DNA of 64,000 nt, taken from contig NZ_LR214970.1 of NCBI RefSeq assembly GCF_900660525.1, forward strand, positions 310,001 through 374,000. The letters are read 5' to 3'. A program made the position numbers and the translations under genes. Below are positions 10,802-21,483 of the stretch, piece after piece (within the stretch, counting starts at the first letter, position 1; each line of letters opens with the position of its first letter). This stretch comes from Mycoplasmopsis bovigenitalium. Lineage in GTDB: Bacteria; Bacillota_I; Bacilli_A; Mycoplasmatales; Metamycoplasmataceae. Below the pieces are notes generated by a model that worked only from the letters and a program-made list of their open reading frames with translations, searched no databases and had not been told where the DNA came from.

Positions 10802-11655
10802 GAGGTGATGTTGTAGCTCAAAAATTAACTCAAGAGCTTAAAATTCAGTTTGCTAAAGCAACTGAACAGTTAGGACGCAAACCAATATTAGCTATTGTTC
10901 GCGTTGGTGATAACGAGGCATCAACAAAATACATTGAAAGAAAAATTGAAAAAGCAAATGAACTAGGTGTCATTGCAAAAGTTTATCACTATCCAAGCAA
11001 AATAAGTTATAAAGCCTTGCTAAAAAGATTAGATGATATCAATGTTGAAGCAGATGGAATAATAGTTCAACTTCCACTACCAGAATCAATCAGTGTTTAT
11101 ACGCAACCAATTCTAGATGCAGTGCGTTGGGAAAAAGATGTTGATGGATTAAGTACAAGAAATGCATTTAATTTTTACAATAAAACAAACGAATTTAACT
11201 TTACTCCAGCCACAGCACAAGCAATTATGAACTTAGTTGACTATTACAATATTGAAGTCGAAAATAAAAAAGTTGCTGTTATTGGCAGAAGCACACTAGT
11301 TGGCAAGCCAACTGCTACATTATTTAAGTCACGTAAAGCAATTGTTTCAACACACAACCGTGAGTCTGGCATAAAAGGCGTTGAAAACGCAGATATTTTA
11401 GTTGTTGCAACCGGTGTTGCTAATTTAATTAAAAAAGAAAATATTAAAGAAGGTGCAATTGTTTTTGATGTTGGAACAACTTGAATTAAAAAAGACAATA
11501 AAAAAGTCTTGGTTGGTGATGTTGATATGACTGATTTGGAAAATCATATTGAAGCAATCGCGCCAACACCTGGCGGGGTTGGCCCACTAACAGTTGTTTG
11601 CTTATTTAAAAATTTACTTGAAGCAGTCAAATATAACAATGATTTATGACTTTAA
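10789..11655 (+). CDS. folD: Bifunctional methylenetetrahydrofolate dehydrogenase/cyclohydrolase FolD
   Basis: Interconverts 5,10-methylene- and 10-formyl-THF with NADP, supplying formyl groups for initiator tRNA. 288 aa, normal length. Visible are YIERKIEKANELGV (catalytic Lys of the K-x-x-x-R type helix), DGIIVQLPLP, KDVDGLS, the nucleotide-binding VIGRSTLVGKPTA and the C-terminal APTPGGVGPLT. It overlaps the valS end by 13 nt; AAAAGGAG lies in the valS tail. Confidence 0.96.
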
Positions 11656-11666
11656 AAAGGAGAAAA

Positions 11667-12173
11667 ATGAATAAAAGACAAGAAACTACATTTGTATCAA
11701 ACCCAGTTACATTATTGGGAAATAAACTTTCAGTGGGCGATAAAGCACCAGATTTCACATGTTTAAATGGTGAGTTACAACCTGTATCTCTTTCAGATTT
11801 TAAAGGCAAAAACAAAATCATTTCAGTTGTGCCATCAATTGATACTGGAGTTTGTGAACTACAAACAATTAGATTCAATAAAGAGGCTTCTTCATTGGAA
11901 AATTCAGTGGTTTTGACAATAAGTTGTGATTTACCTTTTGCACAAAATAGATTTTGTGCAGCAAAAGAAATTAAAGATTTACAAGTTCTATCAGACCACA
12001 AAGATTTATCATTTGGTTATGCTTACGGCTTTACAATCGAAGAATTAAGATTGCTAAATAGAGGAATTGTTGTAATTGATAAAGAAAACAAGATTGCACA
12101 CATTGAGTATGTAAAAGAAAATAAAAATCATCCAGACTATGATAAAGCTATTTCTGTGGCAAAATCTTTATAA
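11667..12173 (+). CDS. tpx: Thiol peroxidase (Tpx-type peroxiredoxin)
   Basis: Reduces hydroperoxides using thioredoxin. The start at 11667 is chosen over the in-frame ATG at 11646 because AAAAGGAGAAAA precedes it. The 168-aa protein has the Tpx active site PSIDTGVCE with peroxidatic C63, and the resolving Cys in PFAQNRFC (C97). An extra Cys (C87) is present in TISCDLPF, where Ala is usual. It is probably cotranscribed with folD. A terminator follows. Confidence 0.94.
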   Translation: MNKRQETTFVSNPVTLLGNKLSVGDKAPDFTCLNGELQPVSLSDFKGKNKIISVVPSIDTGVCELQTIRFNKEASSLENSVVLTISCDLPFAQNRFCAAKEIKDLQVLSDHKDLSFGYAYGFTIEELRLLNRGIVVIDKENKIAHIEYVKENKNHPDYDKAISVAKSL

Positions 12174-12187
12174 TTTTTCAATACATT

Positions 12188-12207
12188 AAGCGCGTTTGCG
12201 CTTTTTT
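12188..12207 (+). terminator. Terminator after tpx
   Basis: Stem AAGCGC / GCGCTT with loop GTTT and a T tail. Confidence 0.87.
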
Positions 12208-12280
12208 AAATTTAATTTTAATATTAATATCTAAATCTACATTTATTGGTAAAATAAATATTATAAATCAAGGAGTTGAG

Positions 12281-13267
12281 ATGAAATTTACGGATTTAAT
12301 TCAAAAAAATATTCAACAAATCAAAGACAAAAAACGGATTGTTATTGTTGATGGCGACGATAAAAGAGCGCACGAAGCAGCTCAAATATTATCAAGTTAT
12401 CAAAATTTAGAGGTTATTCTGCTTACTGAAAAACCTCTTGAACAAAAAGTTAACGCAACAGTTGTTAACATGAATGAAGATGCAAACAAAATCAATGATT
12501 TTGCAAACAAATTATTCATTGAAAGAGAAAATGCTGCTAAAGCAAAAGGAAAAGAAAATAAAGATACACTTGAAGTTTGTTTAAAACAAATGCAACAAAG
12601 ACCTTTTTATGCAATGATGATGCTAAAAACTGGTGAAGTAGATGGTGTAGTTGGTGGTTTAATTTATTCAACAGCGGACATGCTGCGAGCTGCTTTTAAA
12701 GTTATTGGTTCTGCTAAAGGAATTAAAACAATTAGCTCAGTTATGATTATGCACAAGGAAAATGAAACATTATTTTTCAGTGATATTTCAGTAAATCCAA
12801 AACCAGACCAATCAGCACTTACTGATATTGGAATTAATGCAGCTAATTTTACAAAAAGTTTTGGCATTGACCCAAAAGTTGCTTTTTTAAGTTTTTCAAC
12901 CAATTTTAGTGCAAAAACACCTGAAACTGAAATGGTTCACAATGCAACAATCGATTTTAATCAAAAATATGAAGGTACAAAAGCTATTGGCGAAATTCAA
13001 TTGGATGCAGCACTTGATTTAGAAGTTAGAAAAGCTAAATATCCAATTGAATCATTTAATGAACCTGCAAACACTTTAATTTTCCCAAACTTAGAGGCAG
13101 GTAATATTGGTTATAAATTAGCGCAAAGATTAGCGGGTTATGGGGCTATTGGTCCAATTATTGTTGGTACACAAAAACCTGTTAATGACTTATCAAGAGG
13201 CGCAAAAGTTAATGACGTTGTCAACACAGTTTTAATCACAATGATACAAAGTGAAGGAGCTAAATAA
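12281..13267 (+). CDS. pta: Phosphate acetyltransferase
   Basis: Converts acetyl-CoA + Pi to acetyl phosphate. 328 aa, the short single-domain form. Typical segments are GVVGGLIYSTADMLRAA, SDISVNPKPDQSALTDI, VAFLSFSTNFSAKTPE and the C-terminal GPIIVGTQKPVNDLSRG. AAGGAG precedes the start. The stop overlaps the ackA start (TAATG), so the acetate pathway is one transcript and the enzymes are likely made in equal amounts. Confidence 0.97.
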   Translation: MKFTDLIQKNIQQIKDKKRIVIVDGDDKRAHEAAQILSSYQNLEVILLTEKPLEQKVNATVVNMNEDANKINDFANKLFIERENAAKAKGKENKDTLEVCLKQMQQRPFYAMMMLKTGEVDGVVGGLIYSTADMLRAAFKVIGSAKGIKTISSVMIMHKENETLFFSDISVNPKPDQSALTDIGINAANFTKSFGIDPKVAFLSFSTNFSAKTPETEMVHNATIDFNQKYEGTKAIGEIQLDAALDLEVRKAKYPIESFNEPANTLIFPNLEAGNIGYKLAQRLAGYGAIGPIIVGTQKPVNDLSRGAKVNDVVNTVLITMIQSEGAK

Positions 13268-14454
13268 TGAATAAAGTATTAGTTATCAATGCAGGTTCAA
13301 GTTCAATAAAATTACAACTTTTAACAAAAGACAATTTTGAGGTTGTAGCATCAGGTATTGCTGAAAGAATTACACTTGCTGAAGGTTCAATAACAATCAA
13401 AGCAAATGGTCAAAAAACAGTTAAAGAAGTTTCAATGCCAAATCACACAGTTGCAGCTGAAAATATTCTTTCATTAATGTCAGAATTAAAAATCATTCAA
13501 GACTTAAAAGAAATTGAAATTATTGGTTTTAGAGTTGTTCACGGTGGAACTTTCTTTACAAAAACCACTGAAATTAATGATGAAGCAATTGCAATAATTG
13601 AAAAATGTAGTGACTATGCGCCTTTACACAACCCGGGTGCATTGCAGGCTATAAATGCATTCAAATCAGTGCTTCCACACGCAAAACTAGCTGCTGAATT
13701 TGATACATCATTCCACACAACCATTCCAGACATTAATGCTATATACCCAATCCCAGCTGAATGAAGTGAAAAATACGGAATTCGTCGTTTTGGTTTTCAT
13801 GGAATTTCACACCAATACATTACACAAACTATGCAACAAATACTTGGCAAAAAACAAGTAAATATAGTTAACGCACATATTGGTAACGGAGCAAGTATTT
13901 GTGCTATAAAAAATTCTCAATCACTAGACACAACTATGGGCTTTACTCCACTTGCTGGAATTATGATGGGAACTAGATCTGGTGATATTGACCCTGCTAT
14001 AATTGAATTTGTTTCTTCACACTCGGGAATGAGTGCAGCAGAAGTAACATCAGCACTTAATAAAAAATCTGGTTTACTAGGAGTTTCAGGTATTTCATCT
14101 GACATGAGAGATATTGAAACTGCTATTGAAAAAGGTGAAATCAAAGCTATTTTCGCTTGAAACTTATTTGTTCAAAGAATTGTGGACTTTATTGCTTCTT
14201 ATGCAAATAAAGTTGGTGAACTAGATGCTTTAGTTTTCACAGCAGGAATTGGCGAAAACTCACCAGAACTTCGTCAAGATGTTTGTGACAGAATTAGTTT
14301 TGCAAATATTGAAATTGACGCTAAAATCAATACTTCTAAAATTGATGACTATGCTTTAATTTCGACACCAAATAGCAAACTTAAAGTTTATGTTGTTCGA
14401 ACAAACGAAGAATTATTAATTGCTCAAAATGCAGTTAAATTATTTTCAAAATAA
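13267..14454 (+). CDS. ackA: Acetate kinase
   Basis: Makes ATP from acetyl phosphate and ADP, the last energy-yielding step of fermentation. 395 aa. Motifs visible: NAGSSSIKLQLL at the N-terminus, HNPGALQAI, FDTSFHTTIP, the adjacent RRFGFHGISH, AHIGNGASICAI, GTRSGDIDP and FTAGIGENSPE. TGA codons at 13762 and 14158 are Trp. It shares bases with pta at the start and coaD at the stop. Confidence 0.98.
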
Positions 14455-14876
14455 TGCGTAAAGCTATATATGCAGGTTCATTTGACCCACTTCACAACGG
14501 TCATAAAAATGTTATTCAAAAAGCATTAAAAATTGTTGATGAATTAATAATTGTTGTTTCGCAGAACCCAGATAAAAATAATTTAAAAAACATTGAAGAA
14601 CGCTTTGAACATGTTAAAAAAATTTACCAAAACAATTCAAAAATAACTGTAATATGTAACAAAGATGATTTGATTGGTAATATTGCTAAAAAAATGAATG
14701 TAAAGTTATTAATTCGCTCGGCAAGAAATGATTTAGACTATAAAGTTGAATTAGATATTGCTGCTGGAAATAATCAAGTTTACCCTGGACTTGAAACTAT
14801 TTTAATTATTCCTGATTATGAAATGATAGGAATAAGTTCAACTCTAATTAGACACAAAAAGGCTTTAGAAAAATAA
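14454..14876 (+). CDS. coaD: Phosphopantetheine adenylyltransferase
   Basis: Fourth step of coenzyme A synthesis, making dephospho-CoA. The 140-aa nucleotidyltransferase starts MRKAIYAGSFDPLHNGHKNV (the HxGH motif) and ends with the ISSTLIR motif. It has TAATG overlaps with ackA and engB. Coupling a CoA gene to pta-ackA fits the CoA dependence of that pathway. Confidence 0.96.
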   Translation: MRKAIYAGSFDPLHNGHKNVIQKALKIVDELIIVVSQNPDKNNLKNIEERFEHVKKIYQNNSKITVICNKDDLIGNIAKKMNVKLLIRSARNDLDYKVELDIAAGNNQVYPGLETILIIPDYEMIGISSTLIRHKKALEK

Positions 14877-15484
14877 TGTGAAAATTCGTAACTAGCTCAC
14901 TTTCCGAAAAAACATGACACGATACAAAAGGCTCAATTCAACTTGTTTTTTGGGGGCTCTCTAATGTCGGTAAATCATCGCTTCTTAACTCATTAACAAA
15001 CCAAAAAATAGCTTTTGTCTCTAAAACTCCTGGCCGAACACAACTTATTAATTTTTTTAAAGATAATAATGATAAATACATTGTTGATTTACCTGGTTAT
15101 GGTTATGCAAAAATGCCTAAAAATCAGCAAGAAAATATGCTTAAATCAATTAAAAAATTTTTAGAGTTCAACATCAATCCCAAACATTTGTTTTTATTGA
15201 TTGATTCTAGGACTTCATTTACTAAAATTGATTTAGAAGTACTTGCATACATTAAATACATAAACATTCATTTTTTAATTGTATACACCAAAATTGATAA
15301 GTTAAATCAAAAAGAAAAATCGCAATTAATTAAAAAACATAATCAATTATTAAATGATGGTTTAATTGACGAGGATACTGAAACCTTTATAGTTTCATCT
15401 GAAAAAAATATCAATATTGATGAATTAGCTACATATATGCAAGCAATCTTATATCCAGATCAAATGGAGGTTATAAATGAATAA
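14876..15484 (+). CDS. engB: Ribosome biogenesis GTPase EngB (YsxC/YihA)
   Basis: GTPase for late 50S assembly. 202 aa, starting MWKFVTSSL where the second codon is TGA. G1 is GLSNVGKSSLLN, G2 the Thr in KTPGRTQ, G3 DLPGYGYAK, G4 TKID and G5 a Ser-rich segment (FIVSSE). The start overlaps the coaD stop by one base. The last codons carry the GGAGG site of the next gene. Confidence 0.95.
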
Positions 15485-16967
15485 GAAAATATTGTTGGGA
15501 TGCATTGGTTCATTGACAATTGCAACTGGTTTTGTTGTTGGAGTAACCTTAATTTCACGCAGCACTAAAAAACAAGTTCATGTAAATGACCAAATAGCAA
15601 CATATGAATTTAAGGCTGGTGAAGGTTTGAATCCTTCAGAACACTTTGCTTCTGAATTTTCATTTGCTTCTTATTATGATAGTAGACCAACATATTCATC
15701 GAATTTAAGATTCCAACCTGATTTAAGAAATTCATCATCTCGTGATAATCAATTTTGAGCATACCAACTTGAAATATCTTACAATAATGAAAAAAGCGAT
15801 GTTGAAGAATACAAACAACGTCAAGAAAAGCCCAAATTCATTTTAAGAGACAAATTTACAAAAGCACCAATTGACCTACTAAAAAAAGATGCTAATATTT
15901 ACTATCATTCTTACGCAAATGATCTAACTGGTGAATTGATTCTTAATGTGTTAATCGAAGACAAAAAAGGTGATAAAAAAATCTTGGAAAAATCAACTTC
16001 TGATGCAAAAAGAATTGATAGTTGAGCATCCAAAAAATTTATAATCTCTGGTTTTAAAAAAACTAACGTACAATCTAATTCTGACTTAACTAAGTCATTC
16101 ATAGACCCAAATCAATCGTTATTGTCAACTTTTTATGTTTCAGAAAGCAATTCATTAAGAAAAATTTTTCAAGAGCAAAAAGCTAAAGTTAATGATAAAG
16201 AAGTGCGTATTAACAATGCAAATGATTTATTAACAAACAACATCTTACCTTCACAAGAAGCAAAAAATGAAGAAATTGATAAACAAAATCAACAATTAAA
16301 AAACTATTTGATAGTTTCAACTAACAATCAATCAAATAAATATTTTGAAATTGATTGAACAAGACCTGTATGATTGAGTAAAACCGACAATGAAAATAAA
16401 TTACAATTGAATTACTATCTTAAAAGGTTTGTTTCTGCGGGCAACTTGAAAGTTCCTTGAAAATACGAAAAAATTGATGTTGCTCAACCACAAAGTCAAT
16501 ATGTTTATTTTAACTACTTTAATTTAAAACAAGTTGCTGAAAAAATGGTGCAGATTATTGGCAAACCAAACATTGACTTAAAACAATATTCACAATCAGG
16601 GGAAAATTCATTAACATTTACAAAAAATTCAAGCTATAATATTCCAAATTCATCAAATGGATATTTTGACCAAATTGAATTAAAAATGAATGAATCGGTA
16701 AAATTATCATCAATTGATAATGCTAAAAAATTTACTCACCACGAGTTAAATATTAACAACTATAAATTGGCTTTTGTAACTGATAAAACATATAAGCCAA
16801 ATAATGAATTTAATACTTCTAATGACCCATACGTAGGAAAACAAAATGGGGATAAAATAACGTTTGCTTATAGCTTAAAATTAGACCCTAGTTCTAGCGA
16901 ATTAGGAATAAGTACTTATTATGGAACATTGACATTAGAAGGTTTTAAAACAAATACTGAACAATAA
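15477..16967 (+). CDS. Membrane-anchored protein of unknown function
   Basis: One 496-aa frame with several TGA Trp codons; not recognised. Residues 4-28 form a single hydrophobic segment (ILLGCIGSLTIATGFVVGVT) without a good lipobox. The rest would therefore face outside as an uncleaved signal-anchored ectodomain rich in Asn, Lys and Ser. No known domain is visible. It overlaps engB by 8 nt and has GGAGG upstream. A terminator follows immediately. Likely a surface protein specific to mycoplasmas. Confidence 0.8.
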
Positions 16968-16988
16968 TGCTTGAAAGGCATTATTTTT
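16963..16988 (+). terminator. Terminator ending the pta-to-membrane-protein operon
   Basis: Stem AATAATGC / GCATTATT, loop TTGAAAG, T tail. It overlaps the stop codon. Confidence 0.85.
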
Positions 16989-17083
16989 AGTATTAATTAT
17001 GAATTTTCAAAAAAAAATATACTATTTTATATGTATAAATAATATTTAATAATTTAATTTAAATATCTGGAGGATTTTACAAT

Positions 17084-18520
17084 ATGAAGTTAGATAATCA
17101 TAAACAAAAATTAACAATAACATCAGGTCCCGCGAGCTGTGATTTAGAAACAATGAAACAAATTATTGCTGCTGGCGCAACAGTTATAAGAGCTAATTTT
17201 AGTCATGGTTCAATTGAGGAACAAAAACTTAAATTCGATACTGCAAAACAAGCTGCTAAAGAATTAGGTGTGAATATTTCTCTAATGTTAGACACAAAAG
17301 GACCAGAAATTAGAGTTGGTAAAATGCGTGATGGTGCAGTTGCACTAAAATCAGGCCAAGAATTAAAAATTTTAACAACAACCGATGAATATTTAAATGT
17401 TATTGGCGACGAAGAACGTGTTACTGTTGGTTATGACATGAGTCAAGACTTAAAAGTTGGAGATACAGTACTTTTTGACGATGGTAAATTAACATCAAAA
17501 GTAATATCAGTTAAACCTGGTATAGTAACAGTTGAATTAATCAATTCACACACATTAAAAACAAACAAGAGAATCAATCTTCCAAATGTAGACTTTTCAT
17601 TACCATTTTTAAGCGAAAAAGACATTAATGATGTAATTTTTGGTGCTGAATATGGTGTTGATTATGTTGCGGCTTCTTTCGTAAATAATGCTAAAAACGT
17701 CAAAGATTTAAGAGAATTACTAAACAAACACGGCGGTCATGAAATTCAAATTATTTCAAAAATCGAGAGCCAAATTGGTATTAACAACATCGATGAAATC
17801 ATTGAAGCTGGTGAAGGTATTATGGTTGCTAGGGGTGATTTAGGTTTAGAAATTCCTTATTATGAAGTACCATATTGACAAACTCAAATCATTGATAAAT
17901 GTCGTGCAGCAAACAAAGTTTGTGTTGTTGCGACCCAAATGCTTGATTCACTAGAAAATAACCCGCAACCAACTAGAGCTGAGGTAAGCGATGTTTATTG
18001 AGCAACTAATTATGGTGCTGATTCAACCATGCTTTCAAATGAAACTGCAGCTGGTAAATATCCAGTAAGAGCCGTTGAAGTAATGAAAACTATTAATAAA
18101 AAAGCTGAAAACGATTTTTACAATAGTTGCAAATACACAAAATATGTTGAAAAATTACTTGCAAAACTAGACCTTGACAATGAACTAGATATTAGAGTGT
18201 CAAAAATAGTTAAATCAGCAATGAGCGGCGAATACAAATACACAATTATTGTTTCAAAAGATGAGTCAATTTTACGTAAATTGTCTAATTTTAGATTGAA
18301 TACAACTTTTATTGGTGTTATCTCTAATGATAGAGCAGCAACAACTTTTGGTTTAAACTCGGGCGTTAAAATCATTAGTGACACTGCAAAAATTTATCAA
18401 AATATAATTCACGATAACAATAAAGTTTTAGATATTGAACCAATGCTTGAACACGATGTAGATGATTCATACTTATTAGTTGTAGAAGACAAAATAACAT
18501 TTAAAAAATTCACTAAATAG
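17084..18520 (+). CDS. pyk: Pyruvate kinase
   Basis: Makes pyruvate and ATP from phosphoenolpyruvate. 478 aa. Visible: [19 protein letters not shown], the B domain, [27 protein letters not shown] and [17 protein letters not shown] with [13 protein letters not shown] Trp codons at 17876 and 17999. A CTGGAGG site precedes the ATG. Length is normal; there is no C-terminal PEP-utiliser extension. Confidence 0.98.
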
Positions 18521-18531
18521 GCCAAAATAAA

Positions 18532-19284
18532 ATGAAAAAAACAAAAAAATTAATTCTATTTAGTCTGACTATTGGTTCTTCGTTATTAGCTCAATCTTGT
18601 ATACAAAGTAAATCAACTGAAAAACAAAAACAAAATGATGAAAAAAAATTAATCCCGCCAACAAATTCCGCGGATTTAGATAAAAAACTTGCTGAATTAA
18701 AAATTAAATATGAAAATAATTTACCTTACGAAATATCTCAAAAATTTGAACACAATAAAGCTATTGAAGTTAAAATAATTAACGTAAGAGATGGAGATAC
18801 ATTTGATTTTGTTCTAGAAAATTTCGGTGGTTCACACGCATTAAGATTTGCTGGTGTAGATACTCCTGAAAAACGAACAAAGGATGGTAGAGGAAACTGG
18901 GTTGAAACCACTGGGCAACAATACGAATATGCTAAAAGAGCCTCAAGATTTACTGATTTTTTGTCAAATATTCCGCAATTTAAGTATTTTGTAATTCCAC
19001 AAAGAACAAAGGGCGGTCAAAATCACATTACTGACCATTATGGACGTATTGTTGGAATTTGCTACATTAAGTACAATGATAAATACATTAATTTAAATAG
19101 CGAACTAGTGAGACTTGGCTATGCTCGTAAAGGATACATATCTCTATCAAGTGGTAGCAGATATTACACAAGCAATGATACATATTACTACCAACTTACA
19201 AGTTCAGAGGAATATGCAAAAAGCAACAAGTTAGGAATATGATCAGAAGACGCAAACTTTAGCGAAATTTACCCACGTAATTAA
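18532..19284 (+). CDS. Lipoprotein nuclease of the staphylococcal (thermonuclease) family
   Basis: 250 aa with a lipoprotein signal ending LLAQSC (C23), so it should be anchored on the cell surface. The SNase fold begins near residue 80 with IINVRDGDTFDF. RFAGVDTPE and DHYGRIVG supply the Arg, Glu and Arg catalytic residues of staphylococcal nuclease. It would degrade external nucleic acids for uptake and may counter neutrophil DNA traps (known for related mycoplasma nucleases; inference here). It starts 11 nt after pyk and runs directly into whiA. Confidence 0.9.
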
Positions 19285-19285
19285 C

Positions 19286-20116
19286 ATGAATAAAGATAAT
19301 TTTACTCAGATAATTAAACAAGAACTATTTAATAAGAAGAAAAATAAAAGCGAAATCATGGAGTTTATTCGTGGTTTTGTTTTTGCTAATTACATTGAAA
19401 ATGAATTCATTACGTTAAATATAACGTCAAAAGATACATTGAGCAAACTACTAGATATGTTTAGTGCATTGAGTATCCCAGTCAAATGTAATAAAACACA
19501 AATATTTATTGAAAAAGACAAAATTAATTTATCAAACGAAATTAAAATTCCTACAATGTTTTATGCGGGTGTGTTTTGTGCTTCAGGCTCTATTTCAGAC
19601 TTAAATCATTCTTCATACCACTTGCAAATTAGTGCTAATTATGAAAGATGTGTTGATATTTTTATTAATAAATTAAATATTTATGAATTTGGATTTAGAA
19701 AAATACAACACAATAAAAAGTTTGTAATTTATATTAAAAAACACGAAAAGATATCTGATTTTTTAAAGGCAATTTGTGCTTTTGAATCAATGTTTAAATT
19801 CGAGGACGCGAGAATTCAACGGGACTTTGATAATTCAATTAATAGAATTAATAATGTTGATGTCGCAAACATTAAAAAAATAGTTTCAAGTAATCAAAAG
19901 CATATTAAAAATTACGAATATATTATTGAAAAAGGACTAACAAATCAATTCAAAGATGAACAATTAAAATTATTTGATTTATTGAGCAAAAATCCAGAAG
20001 AAAGTATGATGTGACTTGCTTCTAATTTACAGGAAAAATACGGCATTAAAATATCTAAAAGTGGTGTTTATCTTTGACTGCAAATGCTTGATAAATTAGT
20101 TTCTAAACACAAATAA
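19286..20116 (+). CDS. whiA: DNA-binding protein WhiA
   Basis: Conserved Gram-positive/mollicute protein with a degenerate LAGLIDADG homing-endonuclease-like N-terminal domain and a C-terminal helix-turn-helix. In other bacteria it affects division or, in mycoplasmas, ribosomal-gene regulation. The 276-aa product has the signature FEDARIQRDFDNSINRIN and DVANIKKIV around residues 170-200. The HTH follows a TGA Trp at 20012. It starts one base after the nuclease stop. Confidence 0.92.
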
Positions 20117-20142
20117 TTTTATTTCAACAAACTTATATTGAT

Positions 20143-20148
20143 TATAAT
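20143..20148 (+). promoter_or_regulatory. -10 box of holA, probably leaderless
   Basis: TATAAT ends 8 nt before the holA ATG, so transcription should begin at or within a base or two of the start codon. No ribosome-binding site is present. Inference. Confidence 0.5.
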
Positions 20149-20156
20149 ATTTAAAT

Positions 20157-21110
20157 ATGTACTTAATTTATGGCCAAGAAAACTATTTAATCAACAAAAA
20201 AATTAATCAATTAATTGAAGAAAACAAAGATGCTCAAGTAATAAACTTTTACTTCAATGATACCAAAGCTAATGAATTAATAAATCTAGTTTCAAGTTCA
20301 ACTCTTTTTGATGACAAAAGACTAATTTTTATTTATGATTGCAATTATTTTTGGTCTAAACTAAATAAAAATGATACCGCAATTTCTTTATCGTTAATTG
20401 ACGCAATCAATTCAAATACGAATGATTTGGTAATTTTTATTAATCATAATATTGATAAAAAAGACTCATTTTACAATAATAAATTTGTTGAATTTTTTCA
20501 ATTACACAACGGCAACACTTATTTTGCACAAGCGGTGCAAAATAATGAGTTATTCAAACACATTAAAAATATTTGTGACGAAATTGGAGTTACTATTGAC
20601 ACACTTGCAATAAATTTATTAACCCAAAAATTACCAAATAATTTGTCAATTATTCATCACGAAATTAAAAAACTATCTATGCAAGCAAAAAACATCACTT
20701 CCGATGTTGTAAACGAAAATATTAGCACTATATATGTAGAGGATACATTTGGTTTTTCAAATAGTATTGAAACAAACAATTTTTCGTCAATTTGACGAAA
20801 ATATAAAGAAAAAATAAATGAAGCAACTGATGTGACATATTTAATTTCGCAACTAAGTCAATTATTGGTCTTAGCTGACCAAATTTACTTATTTTTAAAA
20901 TGTAACAAAACACTTACAAATTTGGCGAACGAGTTAAAAATCAATCAATATCGTGTTAAAAAAGTTTATAGTTTGTTGAATATATTAGGTATTAAAAAAA
21001 TCCATTCAATGATTATTGATTTAAATATTCTAGATTACGAAATTAAACATGCAAAAATCAATGCTGAATATGGTTTTGAACAATTTCTTATAAATCATTT
21101 TAAAGATTAG
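20157..21110 (+). CDS. holA: DNA polymerase III subunit delta
   Basis: Clamp-loader subunit. 317 aa. The N-terminus MYLIYGQENYLINKKINQLI is the classical HolA opening. FDDKRLIFIYD and the central LLTQKLPNNLSIIHHEIKKL segment match the family, and the C-terminal collar domain is helical. TGA at 20793 and 20833 is in coding context. It lies directly before rnpB. Confidence 0.9.
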
Positions 21111-21145
21111 AATTATTGAAAATTTCAAAAAAAATAAATATGTAA

Positions 21146-21151
21146 TATAAT
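21146..21151 (+). promoter_or_regulatory. -10 box of the RNase P RNA gene
   Basis: TATAAT about 6 nt before the predicted RNA start. A TTGAAA at 21116-21121 is too far upstream (24 nt) to be a normal -35 box. Confidence 0.5.
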
Positions 21152-21156
21152 GAAAA

Positions 21157-21426
21157 AGCATTGGCCAACAGCTGCTGCAAAGTAGAGGAAAGTCCACGCT
21201 AACACTTTCTGCGATGAAAGTAGTGTTCATGCTAAGCCCAATAAGCTTAGGCCTAGACGACTAGTGCCACAGAGACGAGAAATGTGAAACGCGGTAAACT
21301 CCATGAGTTAGAAACCCAAATTTTGGTAGGGGAACATCTTAAAGAGAATTGAATCCGAAAGATGAGTCATTGACTAGATAAATTGTTGGCGCCCGCAAGG
21401 GTACAGAACGTGGCTTATAGATGCAT
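21157..21426 (+). ncRNA. rnpB: RNase P RNA (bacterial type B)
   Basis: Catalytic RNA that matures tRNA 5' ends. The universal P4 strands are present: GAGGAAAGTCCACGCT near 21184, and ACAGAACGTGGCTTATAG near the 3' end. The internal GAAACGCGGTAAACTCC and GGTAGGGGAAC segments are also typical. The ends are approximate: the 5' end is placed from the -10 box, and the 3' end before the terminator, where GCAT/ATGC can close helix P1. Confidence 0.95.
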
Positions 21427-21450
21427 ATACAGCTTGTCTGTATATTTTTT
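21425..21450 (+). terminator. Terminator of rnpB
   Basis: Stem ATATACAG / CTGTATAT with loop CTTGT and a T run. Confidence 0.85.
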
Positions 21451-21456
21451 TATTCA

Positions 21457-21481
21457 AAAAACGGCTTTTTAGGCCGTTTTT
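21457..21481 (-). terminator. Bidirectional terminator between rnpB and pyrG
   Basis: Stem AAAAACGGC / GCCGTTTTT, usable on both strands. It lies 3 nt past the pyrG stop. Confidence 0.85.
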
Positions 21482-21483
21482 CG

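Noticed and set aside
14951-14956. G5 run in engB as a switch
   Set aside because: Encodes conserved Trp-Gly before the G1 loop in an essential GTPase; frame intact.
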